The position numbers and the translations under genes were made by a program. Below are positions 1-6,265 of a DNA stretch of 36,989 nucleotides, piece by piece. The notes under the pieces were generated by a model, which did not search any database, had not been told where the DNA came from, and saw only the letters and a list, made by a program, of their open reading frames with translations. Every line of letters starts with the position of its first letter. Position 1 is the stretch's first letter. This stretch comes from CALCNS01 sp964425745. Its GTDB lineage: Bacteria > Bacillota > JAAYKD01. The stretch spans positions 1 through 36,989 of the forward strand of contig CAYRNW010000025.1 in the NCBI GenBank assembly GCA_964425745.1. The letters are read 5' to 3'.

Positions 1-49
1 TGCTTTTAGATCATTTCCGAAGATTCATCTTGACAATTCTTAGCTGGAC

Positions 50-298
50 TTATTCACCTAACCCCAGATCGTCAATTAATTCTAAAAAATCTTTAATAAA
101 TACATAGTCAACTAAATTCCCATTTACAGGAAATGGGAATTTCTCGCCATTTGATCCATTTATTAAGCACTTGTGTCTAGCTCCATCCTTCAGTTCAAAA
201 CCGTAAAATTGGCCAAATTTCTTGAATTCATTTAACGTAATATCTCGGGGGGTTGGTTTCTCGCGAATTCTTTTTATTAATTTTTCTTTTTGCGACAC
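50..298 (-). CDS. HicA-like mRNA interferase toxin (candidate)
   Basis: The product is 82 aa when started at GTG 296-298. The layout KEKLIKRI, a helix, GFELKDGARHKCL, FPFPVNG and a C-terminal helix ending FLELIDDLGL resembles the small double-stranded-RNA-binding-like fold of HicA toxins, which cleave mRNA and are neutralised by a HicB partner. The histidine in ARHKCL sits where HicA has its catalytic His. The open frame extends upstream to a TTG at 353-355, but a strong GAGGAGG lies 5 nt before the GTG and the predicted promoter covers the TTG, so the short form is preferred. Its length is then typical of HicA. A HicB partner, if present, would lie beyond the left edge; none precedes it. The family call rests on pattern only. 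Confidence 0.6.
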   Translation of the reverse strand: MSQKEKLIKRIREKPTPRDITLNEFKKFGQFYGFELKDGARHKCLINGSNGEKFPFPVNGNLVDYVFIKDFLELIDDLGLGE

Positions 299-326
299 AT
301 TGTCCTCCTCGTGGTGCCGTTCGAGT

Positions 327-355
327 ATGGTATCATATGTAATACCACTTTTCAA
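327..355 (-). promoter_or_regulatory. Predicted promoter of the HicA-like gene
   Basis: On the minus strand TTGAAA (350-355) is followed 17 nt later by TACCAT (327-332), a plausible sigma-A pair. Transcription would begin near 320, just before the GAGGAGG ribosome binding site, which supports the GTG start at 298. The rest of 356-540 shows no gene. Confidence 0.4.
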
Positions 356-540
356 CGGCAGATTGGTGAAATCCTTGTTACGTTTTTGTTACTTCTTGAA
401 AAAAGTTGGTACTTAACGTTAGTGTATCCCTTGATCTCCAATAAAACAATCAATCACACTTAAGAGAAATGGAAGACTATACACAATGCGATACCTTATT
501 CCCCATCTGCTTCTAAATACTTAACAACAATGTCCAAGTA

Positions 541-831
541 TTATTGGCCGTTCTTCTCAACTACAGTCTCAACAACAATATCAAAAAGCAATTCATTCTT
601 TATTCGCTGGTAGTTTATCCGAGCTTCGGCTTTTGGTAAATAACCAATCATCTTTTCCTTGTAATAAAGTTCAATTGCCGGTTCACCATTGAATTTCGTT
701 GCATTAAATGAAAGCACATCGCCTGGGCTCATCTTCTGAATGGTTTCTTGCCTAGAGGATCCATCTGCATTATTGTAAGTAACCCCGGCAACGTAAGTGT
801 GGTATGCTCTATGTTCGTTGGCTATAGACAT
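541..831 (-). CDS. HIRAN-domain protein
   Basis: A 96-aa protein. Residues about 10-68 match the HIRAN pattern: YHTYVAGVTYNNADGSSRQE, then PGD.L, a residue stretch ending AIELYY, and IGYLPKAEA. HIRAN domains bind DNA 3' ends or damaged DNA and are usually attached to helicases or nucleases. Here the domain stands alone, 43 nt downstream of a DEDDh exonuclease on the same strand, so the two probably form one operon and one functional unit. In related proteins the two domains can be fused. The ATG at 829-831 lacks a clear ribosome binding site. An AGGAAGG further upstream precedes an out-of-frame ATG (854-856) opening a 15-codon ORF, so translation may be coupled to that ORF or to the upstream gene. 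The domain call is fairly sure; the substrate is unknown. Confidence 0.72.
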   Translation of the reverse strand: MSIANEHRAYHTYVAGVTYNNADGSSRQETIQKMSPGDVLSFNATKFNGEPAIELYYKEKMIGYLPKAEARINYQRIKNELLFDIVVETVVEKNGQ

Positions 832-874
832 TTTTTGATAGATTTGAATTAATCATAGCTTTGCCTTCCTATGT

Positions 875-2107
875 TTAATTTACACGCTCAAAATCTGGTG
901 TTAAGAGCGAATAAGCTACCTCGTCTGTTAAAGCATACATTGACCGCATGCTTTTTTCTATTTGTTGTTGAGCATAGTTTCCGTTTTTTGAATATTCAAT
1001 CAAAGATGTATATTTTTCCATAAACGAATCGAATATATACTTTGCAAAAACTTCTAAATCTAAAAGGTTTGAAAAATATACTCTCACAAAATCTGTTCCA
1101 CCTTCAGTTTTATTACATGGCTCGGTAACAAATTTATCGATTAATTCAACTTCGCTTTTCACTATGAAATAATTGCCTTTTTTGGTAAATCTGAATCTCA
1201 GGAATCTATTAAGGCAATAAGCTTCTACATAGCCGGAGCTATTTCTTTTATATCTGATAACAGATGTATCACCTTCGAAGTCAGCAATGGTTTTATGTAT
1301 AAATGCACATAGTTCTGATTCCTGTGCAACTGGCTTAACTTTTTCTATTTGTTGTTTTTCTTCTTCTGTTAATTCTTGATATACATCAATTAATCGATTG
1401 AGAATGTGTCCACAGTTTTCGGCATCAGTTACAGCTCTATGAGACTCTGGATTATATAACCCAAAATGAGATTCGACTGTTGCCTGTTTATGATTTTCTA
1501 AACCTTTCAAATTTCTTCTCGACATAGTTAGTGTATCAACGTATAAAATATCTGCATCAAAGCCAAGTCTCCTTAATGCATGACCAAGAAACTTAAAGTC
1601 AAATGTAGCATTATGTGCGCACATCATAGTTTCACCTTTTAAAGCATCACCAAGAAAATCAATCAGTTTAGGATAAACTTCGTTTTCAGAAGGTGCCATT
1701 GCTAACATTTCATTAGTTATATGGTTTACATTTGTAGCAGCTTGTGGAATTTTTACTCCCGGGTTCACAAGAGATGAAAATTTATCAATCACTTTGCCAT
1801 TCGAGAAAACAACAGCTCCAACTTCAACAATTCTATCCGTTGCGCAGTAAAATCCGGTTGTTTCAACATCAAAAGCAATAAAACGTTTCCTGATGCTGTT
1901 AGCATTTGTGTAATCTACATCGGTTTTCCATAACGTTACGCTGCCGTAGGTTGTCTTGCCACTAATCATGTTTTCTTGTTTTTCTGCGGTAGTTATTAGG
2001 TCAGTTGTTTTTGCAGTTATTTCCGGAGTGACCATAGATGTATTCTTGCAATCTGTTTTACCAGATTTCTCTAAAATTGCGTTTATTAGTTTGCTAAATA
2101 ATGACAT
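875..2107 (-). CDS. DEDDh 3'-5' exonuclease (DnaQ/PolC epsilon-like)
   Basis: A 410-aa protein with a DnaQ-type exonuclease domain at about residues 74-245. Motif ExoI is FDVETTG (D80, E82), ExoII is HNATFDFKFL (D170) and ExoIII is HRAVTDAENC (H223, D228), so all DEDDh residues are present. The domain hydrolyses single-stranded DNA (or RNA) from the 3' end with two metal ions. The N-terminal 70 residues are a linker. The C-terminal 150 residues carry no domain I recognise and may bind nucleic acid or a partner. The start at ATG 2105-2107 is chosen because GGGAG lies 7 nt upstream; a TTG six codons earlier has no ribosome binding site. The next gene downstream encodes the HIRAN protein. It is too small to be a DNA polymerase and is probably an accessory repair or defence nuclease. 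Confidence 0.85.
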   Translation of the reverse strand: MSLFSKLINAILEKSGKTDCKNTSMVTPEITAKTTDLITTAEKQENMISGKTTYGSVTLWKTDVDYTNANSIRKRFIAFDVETTGFYCATDRIVEVGAVVFSNGKVIDKFSSLVNPGVKIPQAATNVNHITNEMLAMAPSENEVYPKLIDFLGDALKGETMMCAHNATFDFKFLGHALRRLGFDADILYVDTLTMSRRNLKGLENHKQATVESHFGLYNPESHRAVTDAENCGHILNRLIDVYQELTEEEKQQIEKVKPVAQESELCAFIHKTIADFEGDTSVIRYKRNSSGYVEAYCLNRFLRFRFTKKGNYFIVKSEVELIDKFVTEPCNKTEGGTDFVRVYFSNLLDLEVFAKYIFDSFMEKYTSLIEYSKNGNYAQQQIEKSMRSMYALTDEVAYSLLTPDFERVN

Positions 2108-2235
2108 TAAGGCACTCCCTTTCAATAATTTAAAACTTCGCTCTCGATTCTACTACCTTGCCAACGATAGTAACAGGAAGAGCTGAAATCTGCTCATTTT
2201 AGTAGAACACAGGCGAGAGATTTGATATTCTGTGT

Positions 2236-2844
2236 TCATTTATTAATTGTCATTTTCTTTTCTAATTCCTCCAGTGTTACTAGTCGCTCGCGTGCATCGT
2301 CAACAAAAGAGAAATCCTGGTTTTTAGAATTGAAACAGTGCTCCCACATTTGTTGAAAATAGACAGTTCCACCCCGACTCTTTTTATAGCAGAATCATTT
2401 AAACGATCATATATTGCAAGTGCAGCTTAAGCTAACTCGATTTGCTCGGGTATTTGCTCGGAAGATAACCCTTTGAGTTTTGTCTTTACAGCTTGTGATG
2501 TTGCAGCATATAATGCGCTTTCATAATCACCAATACGATTACAATATTTCTGAGAGAAATTGAATGAAAGCTCTTCATCACGTTTAGTCCAACCAAATCT
2601 CCTGTCATGGTCTTGTTCTACCTTGATGGATTAAGCCCGGTCAATTTTTGTTTGATCATCGAAGGTGTTGCCAGTCGGTCAATACCATCACAAATTCCGG
2701 GTGTTTTGTAGGTTCGTTTAGGATTATTGAAGTCTGAATACAGGTTTTTTCGGCATCTGCTTGAGAGGAGCAAGCAGAACAAACCCCTTCTTTGTTGATT
2801 TTTAGGAAGAACCCACTCTTGCCACACTTAGAACATTTAGCCAT
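2236..2844 (-). pseudogene. Decayed zinc-ribbon protein gene
   Basis: The reading starts with a clean zinc ribbon, MAKCSKCGKSGFFLKINKEG followed by VCSACSSQA (two CxxC knuckles), from ATG 2844. Coding similarity then moves between frames: an I-R-L-A-T-P frame near 2680-2620, then a long frame from about 2620 to 2400 (beginning near EQDHDRRFGWTKRDEEL) broken by an in-frame TAA in QIELA-stop-AALAIYDR. A third frame reads FVDDARERLVTLEELEKKM to a TGA at 2236-2238. At least two frameshifts and one nonsense change are needed to restore a single protein of about 200 aa. Either this is a genuine pseudogene or the sequence has errors here. The function of the intact family is unknown to me. Confidence 0.7.
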
Positions 2845-2998
2845 ATGATTACCCCTTCCTATTCCATGGAATTCAATTGTTTAATGCCTATGCAACAAAA
2901 TGGTAGAACTCGCTTTGATTTAAGCAAAGATATTGATTTGCCGGCGCTGGCAAAATGAATTAAGAAGCAATACTCTAACTAAATCAAATACGATTCTC

Positions 2999-3265
2999 TC
3001 AGCTATTCTGGAGTTGAATTCTTTTCTCGCGCTTCTTTCTGTAAATCCTTAAAAGAATGATGACTAAAACTTTAAAGACCAGAAACTCTGTACTGGGATT
3101 GAAAGGCTTATCGAAAACTTTCCAGGCAATGAGAACTAGTCCTGCAAATATTGCAATAGAAATCAAGAGCCACCTTATGCTCTGCGCTTTATTGATGGTG
3201 CTGAATTCAAAAACTAACCACCCAGAAGACAGGAAATCCAGGGCTGCTATTATATAGTATTGCAT
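2999..3265 (-). CDS. Small membrane protein, last gene of the K+ channel operon
   Basis: An 88-aa protein with two or three predicted membrane helices: IIAALDFLSSGWLVFEF near the N terminus, then LLISIAIFAGLVLIAWKVF and LVFKVLVIILLRIY. It ends in a basic tail, RKKREKRIQ, that should face the cytoplasm. The ATG at 3263-3265 is preceded by an unusual ribosome binding site, a run of eight G on the coding strand (plus-strand C run 3275-3282), 9 nt from the start. It follows the lipoprotein gene by 23 nt and appears to close that operon. No family was recognised. The flanking 2845-2998 region contains nothing I can identify. Confidence 0.6.
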   Translation of the reverse strand: MQYYIIAALDFLSSGWLVFEFSTINKAQSIRWLLISIAIFAGLVLIAWKVFDKPFNPSTEFLVFKVLVIILLRIYRKKREKRIQLQNS

Positions 3266-3288
3266 TGAAGATCGCCCCCCCCTTAAAT

Positions 3289-3834
3289 TTACTTATAACA
3301 TCGTTTGTATGCTTCGAATCCCTTTGAAATAGCTTCACTAAGTGGGACTTCTAAAGGATTGATCATGTTACTACAAGTAGATATTGAATGGTATTTCGTG
3401 CCTCCGTTTGTGGGAATCCATACCAGTTTTTCCGTTGCTGTTTGATTATGAACAACTTGAGGCTCGGGTTGACTTGTAGTTGGTTGTGATGTTGCAACGG
3501 CACCAGCAATGATTGCAGTAGCCACAATAGGTGTTGGATCAGAGACTGAAGCCGGTGGTGTAGTGGTTGTGGTTGGATTTACTACAGGTGTTGATGTTGA
3601 AATTGGTTGTGGTTGCGTTTGAACAGATACAATTGGTTTTTCTGTGGGTTCAGGGAGTTGAGTGGGCGGTAAAGCCGTCTTTTCTTCTTGTTTTGGAGTA
3701 AGAGGTTGCGATTCGCTAGATTTTGCATCTGTCACAGAAACAGCAGCAGTGTTTGGTTTTGAAGAACTGCACCCAGAAATCAATAGCACAAACAGAACGA
3801 ACAATGTTATAAAAACTCGTATGCGTTTTTTCAT
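3289..3834 (-). CDS. Lipoprotein with Ser/Thr/Pro-rich linker and Ada-like zinc motif
   Basis: A 181-aa lipoprotein. MKKRIRVFITLFVLFVLLIS is followed by GC, giving a type II signal peptide with lipobox LISGC and the lipidated cysteine at residue 22. A long low-complexity linker rich in T, P, Q and S (about residues 25-135) leads to a small C-terminal domain: VWIPTNGGTKYHSISTC, then NP, EAISKGFEAYKRCY. This tail resembles the small metal-binding tail of many Gram-positive secreted proteins (typically YH..C plus a closing C..C). Here the first Cys of the closing pair is replaced (EAYKRC), so metal binding may be weakened. The start is ATG 3832-3834, with AGGAG 6 nt upstream that also overlaps the stop of the 56-aa gene. 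Upstream in-frame codons would precede the signal peptide and are rejected. Confidence 0.8.
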   Translation of the reverse strand: MKKRIRVFITLFVLFVLLISGCSSSKPNTAAVSVTDAKSSESQPLTPKQEEKTALPPTQLPEPTEKPIVSVQTQPQPISTSTPVVNPTTTTTPPASVSDPTPIVATAIIAGAVATSQPTTSQPEPQVVHNQTATEKLVWIPTNGGTKYHSISTCSNMINPLEVPLSEAISKGFEAYKRCYK

Positions 3835-3844
3835 GATTCGCTCC

Positions 3845-4015
3845 TTATTTAATACCAAATAAACGTAAAAAGAAATTTCCAACCTTTCTTTCTCGGCCGG
3901 ATTTAGTCAACGGTATTCCAATTGACTTGGAAATCTTGCGTTTCGCAGACGTGATACCTAATGCACGTTTTGCTGAAAAAGTTACACCTGGAATTTTGAA
4001 AGACTTGTTTCCCAT
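3845..4015 (-). CDS. 56-aa basic conserved-type small protein
   Basis: This small gene starts 2 nt after the K+ channel stop codon. Its ribosome binding site, GGAGGAGG with 7 nt spacing, is built into the channel's last codons. The product begins MGNKSFKIPGVTFSAKRALG and continues with ITSAKRKISK, GIPLTKSGRERKVG and a hydrophobic end FFLRLFGIK. It is strongly basic and resembles short hypothetical proteins of Bacillota with the same SFKIPGVTFS...KRALGIT...GIPLTKSG layout; that family similarity is from memory. The stop TAA (3845-3847) lies 10 nt before the lipoprotein start. Perfect spacing on both sides makes it a real operon member. Function unknown; the charge suggests nucleic acid or membrane-surface binding. 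Confidence 0.75.
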   Translation of the reverse strand: MGNKSFKIPGVTFSAKRALGITSAKRKISKSIGIPLTKSGRERKVGNFFLRLFGIK

Positions 4016-4017
4016 GA

Positions 4018-4749
4018 TTAATCCTCCTCCTTTTTATTAAGACTATTAAGCTCATTCATATACCCTGCAGTGATGATGCCTGCTGGAAGGGCAACGATTG
4101 CTATTCCTAGAACAGCAGATATCATAGTGACCCATCGACCAATTGTTGTCACTGGGTAAATATCACCATATCCCATTGTAGTCAGAGAAACTGTGGCCCA
4201 GTAAATTGCTTCGAAGAAGTTATCGAAAGAATCCGGTTCAACGTTGAATATTATCAAAGCAGATAAAACAACATAGCCTATGGCCAAAGAAGCCACTGCT
4301 AAAAGTGGCTCTTTCTGTTTCCTAAGAACGTTGATAATCATTACGAAGCTTTTTGAATAGCGTAATAGTTTAAAGACACGAAGTACTCGCATGGTTCGTA
4401 GCAAACGAAGGATTTTGAGAATTCGAAATCCACTACTCAATGCTGTAACTGAAGGTAAGATGCAAAGGAGGTCAACAATAGCCATTGGAGTAAAAGGGTA
4501 AAACAGAAAAGATAGTCTACCTCTCTGGGGTAGGGCGTAATCTGCAGTTAACCATCTTAGCAGATAGTCGGTAATAAACACGGTTACCGCAACGCGATCA
4601 ATTAATACAAATAAAGGGGTTTGTGAGTCTTTGAAAGCTAATGGAATGAGGCTAACTAGAATTATGAACATCATCGAGAAGTCATAGATTTTGTCTGTCA
4701 AACCATCTCCAACGGATTGATCTACAAGAATAAATAGTTTTTGTCTCAA
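4018..4749 (-). CDS. Voltage-gated potassium channel subunit
   Basis: A 243-aa six-helix channel of the Kv/KvAP type. S1-S3 span about residues 25-103. S4 (about 109-130) has a basic residue at every third position (R109, K112, R115, R118, R121, R124, K127, R130), the classic voltage sensor. The pore loop is at about 180-197 with selectivity filter TMGYGD (191-196), followed by S6 ending ALPAGIITAGY. There is almost no cytoplasmic C-terminal domain, so no ligand gating is expected. The start is TTG 4747-4749 with AAGGGG 8 nt upstream; no ATG is usable before S1. It is the first gene of an operon with the 56-aa protein, the lipoprotein and the small membrane protein. It should form tetramers and conduct K+ in the cytoplasmic membrane. 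Confidence 0.9.
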   Translation of the reverse strand: MRQKLFILVDQSVGDGLTDKIYDFSMMFIILVSLIPLAFKDSQTPLFVLIDRVAVTVFITDYLLRWLTADYALPQRGRLSFLFYPFTPMAIVDLLCILPSVTALSSGFRILKILRLLRTMRVLRVFKLLRYSKSFVMIINVLRKQKEPLLAVASLAIGYVVLSALIIFNVEPDSFDNFFEAIYWATVSLTTMGYGDIYPVTTIGRWVTMISAVLGIAIVALPAGIITAGYMNELNSLNKKEED

Positions 4750-4861
4750 AGTATTCGCCCCTTAAACAGTTCAATAAGAACTTATATTTCGAGCAATGAG
4801 GGTTGGTTGCTCAAATTCTATGAAGGCAACTTAAAAGTATTGAAATAAGCCCATCAGAAGC

Positions 4862-4890
4862 AGAATACTACAATACAGTGAACTTGTAAA
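4862..4890 (-). promoter_or_regulatory. Possible promoter of the K+ channel operon
   Basis: On the minus strand TTTACA (4885-4890) and TATTCT (4862-4867) are separated by 17 nt. The pair is close to consensus and lies 113 nt before the TTG start, but many A/T-rich matches exist in this spacer. Apart from this and the structured elements listed below, the stretch 4750-5326 contains no gene I can support. Confidence 0.35.
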
Positions 4891-5134
4891 GATTAAATTG
4901 AAATAATATTCTAATATAGGCAGAGATGTTAGAAAACGTTGAAAAAAAGAATAATTATATTGACCAAAATTGTACATCCACCCAGAAGTAACCCGAACTG
5001 TTAACGTCATAGACTTTTTTGCTAATTTCCTATATTTTAGTTTTGCATGCTGATCATAGCAGGGGTGGAGGCAGGGAAGGGAAGTGTATATGAAAATCCT
5101 TTCCAGCTAACAGAAACTAAATAAGTACATAGTA

Positions 5135-5171
5135 ACCGCCCACTTACGTAGGAGATACGCCTGTGGGCGGT
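5135..5171. repeat. GGAGA-loop structured repeat, copy 1
   Basis: ACCGCCCAC (5135-5143) pairs with GTGGGCGGT (5163-5171). Inside, after a 3x3 internal loop, CGTA (5147-5150) pairs with TACG (5156-5159) around the pentaloop GGAGA (5151-5155). Copy 2 at 6201-6247 shares the outer stem sequence, the inner CGTA/TACG stem and the identical loop. The flanks differ. It may work as a terminator or as a dispersed repeat; strand of action is not known. Confidence 0.6.
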
Positions 5172-5185
5172 GTATTATTATAAAG

Positions 5186-5210
5186 AGCCGGTCGCAAAAA
5201 GCAACCGGCT
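5186..5210. terminator. Hairpin, possible terminator
   Basis: AGCCGGT (5186-5192) pairs with ACCGGCT (5204-5210), extended by GC/GC across one C-A mismatch, with an AAAAA loop. Read on the minus strand the hairpin is followed by TCTTTATAATAATA, a weak U tract, so it could end transcription of the PBECR-like gene and the structured element next to it. Confidence 0.4.
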
Positions 5211-5217
5211 GAGAAGC

Positions 5218-5300
5218 GATGCGTATTCGGTGGGGTGACCTTCCCACATCTCCTAACACTTAAGGGCGACGGCTGCCCGTTCCGTCCTCGAATTCGCATC
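5218..5300. ncRNA. Candidate structured RNA element (unidentified)
   Basis: GATGCGTATTCG (5218-5229) pairs with CGAATTCGCATC (5289-5300), 11 of 12 positions. Inside this closing stem are GTGGG/CCCAC (5230-5234/5243-5247) and GGGC/GCCC (5264-5267/5275-5278). GACGG in that second loop (5268-5272) can pair with CCGTC (5282-5286), which would make a pseudoknot or an alternative fold. It begins 27 nt beyond the stop of the PBECR-like gene on the minus strand. It does not match tRNA, 6S or any riboswitch class I can recall. The call rests on base pairing alone. Confidence 0.4.
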
Positions 5301-5326
5301 TAATCTGTATCTAAATTATAAAGTAT

Positions 5327-5695
5327 CTACCTGTCTTTGTCAAGTTTTACTAAATACCCTTTTGTGATGAATTGCTCAATTCTTCTTTGTGTGATAGTAT
5401 AAAGTGTTCTTACATAATACTTACCACTATTTGCAATTCGGACAGCAACTTTGATATGTTCGTTTCCAGTTTGGATGTATTTCACGAATTCAATCGTTCC
5501 ATCACTTTCATCAGCTCCAATATAATCAGGTGAACGTATTATTTCGGGTAAATAGGCTTCATATTTTGTGTAATCTAACGGATGAGAATTAATCATATGG
5601 TTAATGTTGGTTTCACCTAAGTATATTGGTGTCCCTATCTCGATCGATAACCCAATCGCTTTTATTGACTTCTCTGAGAAAAATCCAATTAACAT
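5327..5695 (-). CDS. PBECR-like (barnase/EndoU/ColicinE5/RelE-type) nuclease candidate
   Basis: A 122-aa soluble protein. The layout INHMINSHPLDYTKYEAYLPEI.., IIRSPDYIG, EFVKYIQ...HIKVAVRI, then YYVRTLYTIT, fits the compact beta-rich fold of phage-Barnase-EndoU-ColicinE5/D-RelE-like nucleases (PBECR group), which are found in mobile-element polyvalent proteins and as stand-alone toxins. Candidate active-site residues are the two histidines in HMINSHP and the conserved R and T of VRTLYT. The ATG at 5693-5695 has GGGG 7 nt upstream, and a near-consensus promoter lies 60 nt further. No antitoxin-like ORF is adjacent; the only nearby element is the folded sequence just past its stop. An alternative is an uncharacterised stress or phage protein; the family call is from pattern memory. 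Confidence 0.5.
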   Translation of the reverse strand: MLIGFFSEKSIKAIGLSIEIGTPIYLGETNINHMINSHPLDYTKYEAYLPEIIRSPDYIGADESDGTIEFVKYIQTGNEHIKVAVRIANSGKYYVRTLYTITQRRIEQFITKGYLVKLDKDR

Positions 5696-5755
5696 TTGTA
5701 TACCCCGTTAAGTTCAGTTGTTAATTGTGAATTAATTTAAATTTCAATTCATCCC

Positions 5756-5784
5756 ATTATACAATAATATAAACTACTACACAA
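5756..5784 (-). promoter_or_regulatory. Promoter of the PBECR-like gene
   Basis: On the minus strand TTGTGT (5779-5784) and a perfect TATAAT (5756-5761) are 17 nt apart. Transcription would start about 50 nt before the ATG at 5695. Confidence 0.6.
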
Positions 5785-5850
5785 TAGAAGTTTTCTATTT
5801 GAAGTAGAAAGTGTAAGAAGAATCTTTCTTAAGAAAAGTTACATGCTGTA

Positions 5851-5878
5851 TTGGCTGCGTAATTAAGTAGCTTACTAT
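5851..5878 (+). promoter_or_regulatory. Possible promoter of the DUF3795 gene
   Basis: TTGGCT (5851-5856) and TACTAT (5873-5878) are 16 nt apart, followed by the ribosome binding site GGGAGG at 5900-5905. The 12-nt palindrome TTTCTTAAGAAA (5825-5836) lies just upstream and could be an operator. Confidence 0.4.
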
Positions 5879-5910
5879 TCGCGCCAAACATTAAACGAGG
5901 GAGGCATAAG

Positions 5911-6174
5911 ATGAACGAGTCCATTAGACAGCTCATTGGAAAATGTGGCTTTTACTGTGGTAGTTGCCCGGATTATACTCAAGGAACTTGTTCAGGGTGC
6001 CGTACAGCTCATAAGAAGGGTGATTGCTTTACCTTTGATTGCGTCGACAAGCAAGGCATCGAATTTTGCGGTACTTGCGTGCAATTTCCATGCGATGATA
6101 TTATGACCAGAGAAAAAGCAACGGTACTAGATACAAGATGGTTACAATGGAAAGTGACCGGGAGAAAGAAATAA
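5911..6174 (+). CDS. DUF3795 cysteine-rich protein
   Basis: An 87-aa protein with ten cysteines. The opening KCGFYCGSCPDYTQGTCSGC, then HKKGDC, FDCV, and FCGTCVQFPC follow the DUF3795 pattern (C12, C16, C19, C27, C30, C39, C44, C53, C56, C61). The family is presumed to bind zinc or an iron-sulfur centre and has no established function. The C-terminal REKATVLDTRWLQWK is also typical of these short versions. The start is well supported by GGGAGG 6 nt upstream. It is monocistronic and ends just before a strong convergent terminator. Confidence 0.8.
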   Translation: MNESIRQLIGKCGFYCGSCPDYTQGTCSGCRTAHKKGDCFTFDCVDKQGIEFCGTCVQFPCDDIMTREKATVLDTRWLQWKVTGRKK

Positions 6175-6200
6175 AGAGCAAGATTCAAGATCGAAATAAA

Positions 6201-6247
6201 CAGAAACCGCCCACCGGCGTAGGAGATACGCAGGTGGGCGGTTTCTG
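6201..6247. terminator. Bidirectional terminator; GGAGA-loop repeat copy 2
   Basis: CAGAAACCGCCCACC (6201-6215) pairs perfectly with GGTGGGCGGTTTCTG (6233-6247), 15 bp. Beyond one G-A mismatch, GCGTA (6217-6221) pairs with TACGC (6227-6231) around the loop GGAGA. It sits between the convergent DUF3795 gene and the giant minus-strand SLH gene, so it probably terminates both. It shares its outer stem core and its apical hairpin with the element at 5135-5171. Confidence 0.7.
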
Positions 6248-6265
6248 TTAGTGCGGCAGCATACG

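Noticed and set aside
222..416. Plus-strand ORF opposite the HicA-like gene
   Set aside because: No ribosome binding site and overlaps the better supported minus-strand gene and its promoter.
5211..5300. tRNA-like reading of the folded element
   Set aside because: No acceptor stem with T-loop GTTCRAAYC in register and no anticodon arm of correct geometry.
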